Positions 5,118 to 6,011 of a stretch of 6,011 nucleotides of DNA are shown here, in pieces; the first letter of the stretch is position 1; every line of letters starts with the position of its first letter. Both the position numbers and the translations under genes were made by a program. Source of the DNA: JBHPCZ01 sp042573625 (GTDB lineage: Bacteria; Desulfobacterota; Desulfobacteria; Desulfobacterales; UBA11574); the NCBI GenBank assembly GCA_042573625.1, contig JBHPCZ010000168.1:1-6011 (forward strand). The letters are read 5' to 3'. The notes below the pieces were generated by a model. It made no database searches. It was not told the origin of the DNA and saw only the letters and a program-made list of their open reading frames with translations.

Positions 5118-5816
5118 ATGGCTTTCGGCGGATTCCAAAAAAACTCATTTATCGATTACCCCGGCAAGATAAGCTGTGTCATCTTTCTTGCGGGGTGCAA
5201 TTTTACCTGCCCGTATTGCCACAACCCGGAGCTGGCAACAGGCAGACCATCAGAATGCATCGATGAAGACGAGGTCTTCGATTTTCTGGAAAGACGACAC
5301 AATTTTCTGGACGGCGTGGTGATTTCCGGCGGGGAGCCGACCCTTTGCAAAGATATTTTTACCCTTTGTGAACGAATTAAACAGATGGGCTACCCGATAA
5401 AGCTGGACACGAACGGGAGCCGGCCCCGAGTCATCCAGCGTCTTATGGATGAGGACCTGATCGACTACATCGCCATGGACATCAAGACAGACCCTCTTGA
5501 TTATGCACCGCTCATCCAGGGCAACTGCAATTCAGACCGAATCCTTTCAAGTATTCAGATCATCATGCAATCGAACATCCCTTATGAATTCAGGACAACC
5601 TGCATCAAGCCGCTGGTGGACAAAGATGTGGTTGAGCGCATATCCAGGCTTGTAAAGGACTCGATGCTGTATACACTGCAGCAGTTTCACCATAACGGTG
5701 ACCGTGTGCTCCAGCCCGAATTTTTCAAGGATAAAGGGCTGATTTACGACGATGATGAACTAATGCACCTCAAATCCATTGCAGAGCCGTGGGTTCAGAG
5801 GTGTATTGTTCGGTAG
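5118..5816 (+). CDS. nrdG: Anaerobic ribonucleotide reductase activating protein (radical SAM)
   Basis: Cleaves S-adenosylmethionine with a [4Fe-4S] cluster and uses the resulting radical to form the glycyl radical on NrdD, whose gene is immediately upstream. The radical-SAM cluster motif is Cys27-x3-Cys31-x2-Cys34 (GCNFTCPYCHNPEL). The GGE-type SAM-binding motif is SGGEPT at 70-75, followed by DTNG (97-100) and MDIK (120-123), as expected along the partial barrel. The N-terminus GGFQKNSFIDYPGK is the usual lead-in of this subfamily. At 232 aa it is clearly longer than E. coli NrdG (154 aa) and fits the long NrdG2-type branch, not the short enterobacterial form. Start: ATG 5118, with a weak AGAGA ribosome-binding site (5108-5112); the family match begins at once, so the start is reliable. 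The gene ends 7 nt before the palindromic element at 5824. No missing motif or frameshift is seen. Confidence 0.96.
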   Translation: MAFGGFQKNSFIDYPGKISCVIFLAGCNFTCPYCHNPELATGRPSECIDEDEVFDFLERRHNFLDGVVISGGEPTLCKDIFTLCERIKQMGYPIKLDTNGSRPRVIQRLMDEDLIDYIAMDIKTDPLDYAPLIQGNCNSDRILSSIQIIMQSNIPYEFRTTCIKPLVDKDVVERISRLVKDSMLYTLQQFHHNGDRVLQPEFFKDKGLIYDDDELMHLKSIAEPWVQRCIVR

Positions 5817-5823
5817 GCCCTTG

Positions 5824-5967
5824 AGAGACCTTTGAAAAACGCCCCCTTTTGCCCAATCCCGGTGTCAGGCTCAAATTTCAATCCTCGAAATACTTAGAGT
5901 ATTCCTGTGGTTAAAATTTTCGCCTTCCTTAGCCTTGAACAAAATTGAGCATTTTTCAAAGGTCTCT
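5824..5967. repeat. 144-bp near-symmetric palindromic element (MITE/REP-like) after nrdG
   Basis: Perfect 16-bp terminal inverted repeats, AGAGACCTTTGAAAAA (5824-5839) and its complement (5952-5967), extend inward with one mismatch to a GC pair. The symmetry continues with mismatches (AAATTT...AAATTT) to a central hairpin AATACT-tag-AGTATT (5889-5903), whose centre at 5896 coincides with the centre of the whole element. No open frame is present. It has the form of a non-autonomous repeat able to fold into one long stem; just past the nrdG stop it could also end transcription. I have an impression of similar repeats in Desulfobacterota genomes, which I could not check. Confidence 0.75.
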
Positions 5968-6011
5968 ATGCTTTCCAATTCGTTCACAAAGGGTAAAAAT
6001 ATCTTTGCAAA

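Overview
The window looks like chromosome of an anaerobic bacterium, most likely a deltaproteobacterium of the Desulfobacterota (sulfate-reducer type). This rests on an oxygen-sensitive class III ribonucleotide reductase with its radical-SAM activase, on the style of the proteins, and on a long palindromic intergenic repeat of a kind I associate with that group. The placement is inference; no rRNA or other marker is present.

Left part (1-1330) is visibly more AT-rich than the right part. It holds one leftward gene (54-908) for a 284-aa protein of unknown identity with a PD-(D/E)XK nuclease-like signature, then about 420 bp (909-1330) with no convincing gene but a dense series of inverted repeats. 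A perfect 10-bp inverted pair (51-60 and 933-942) brackets the gene. Its GGCTAAC copy overlaps the stop codon, as in integron cassettes, but no complete attC is visible.

Middle (1331-2326, leftward) is a full-length integron-type tyrosine recombinase (IntI), with all catalytic residues and the extra IntI domain intact. No canonical attC array appears on either side. The window could therefore show a cassette-less integron, a solitary integrase, or a reverse-oriented integron whose first cassette is the 54-908 gene.

The divergent region 2327-2809 separates the integrase from the nrd genes. It contains a perfect 8+3+8 dyad (2454-2472), a possible gene remnant with a good ribosome-binding site (2565-2651), and a clear regulatory module for nrdD: two NrdR boxes 31 bp apart laid over a TTGACA/TATGGT promoter, followed by a leader with a hairpin.

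Right part (2810-5816, rightward) is nrdD (anaerobic ribonucleoside-triphosphate reductase) and nrdG (its activating enzyme), 217 bp apart. The gap contains a perfect 14-bp inverted repeat, a degenerate 8-bp tandem repeat and a doubtful opposite-strand mini-ORF. NrdG makes the glycyl radical on NrdD; NrdD then reduces ribonucleotides to deoxyribonucleotides without oxygen; NrdR would repress the unit when dNTPs are plentiful. Directly after nrdG lies a 144-bp, almost perfectly symmetric palindromic element (5824-5967) that may be a MITE-like repeat and may also end transcription. I see nothing in 5968-6011.
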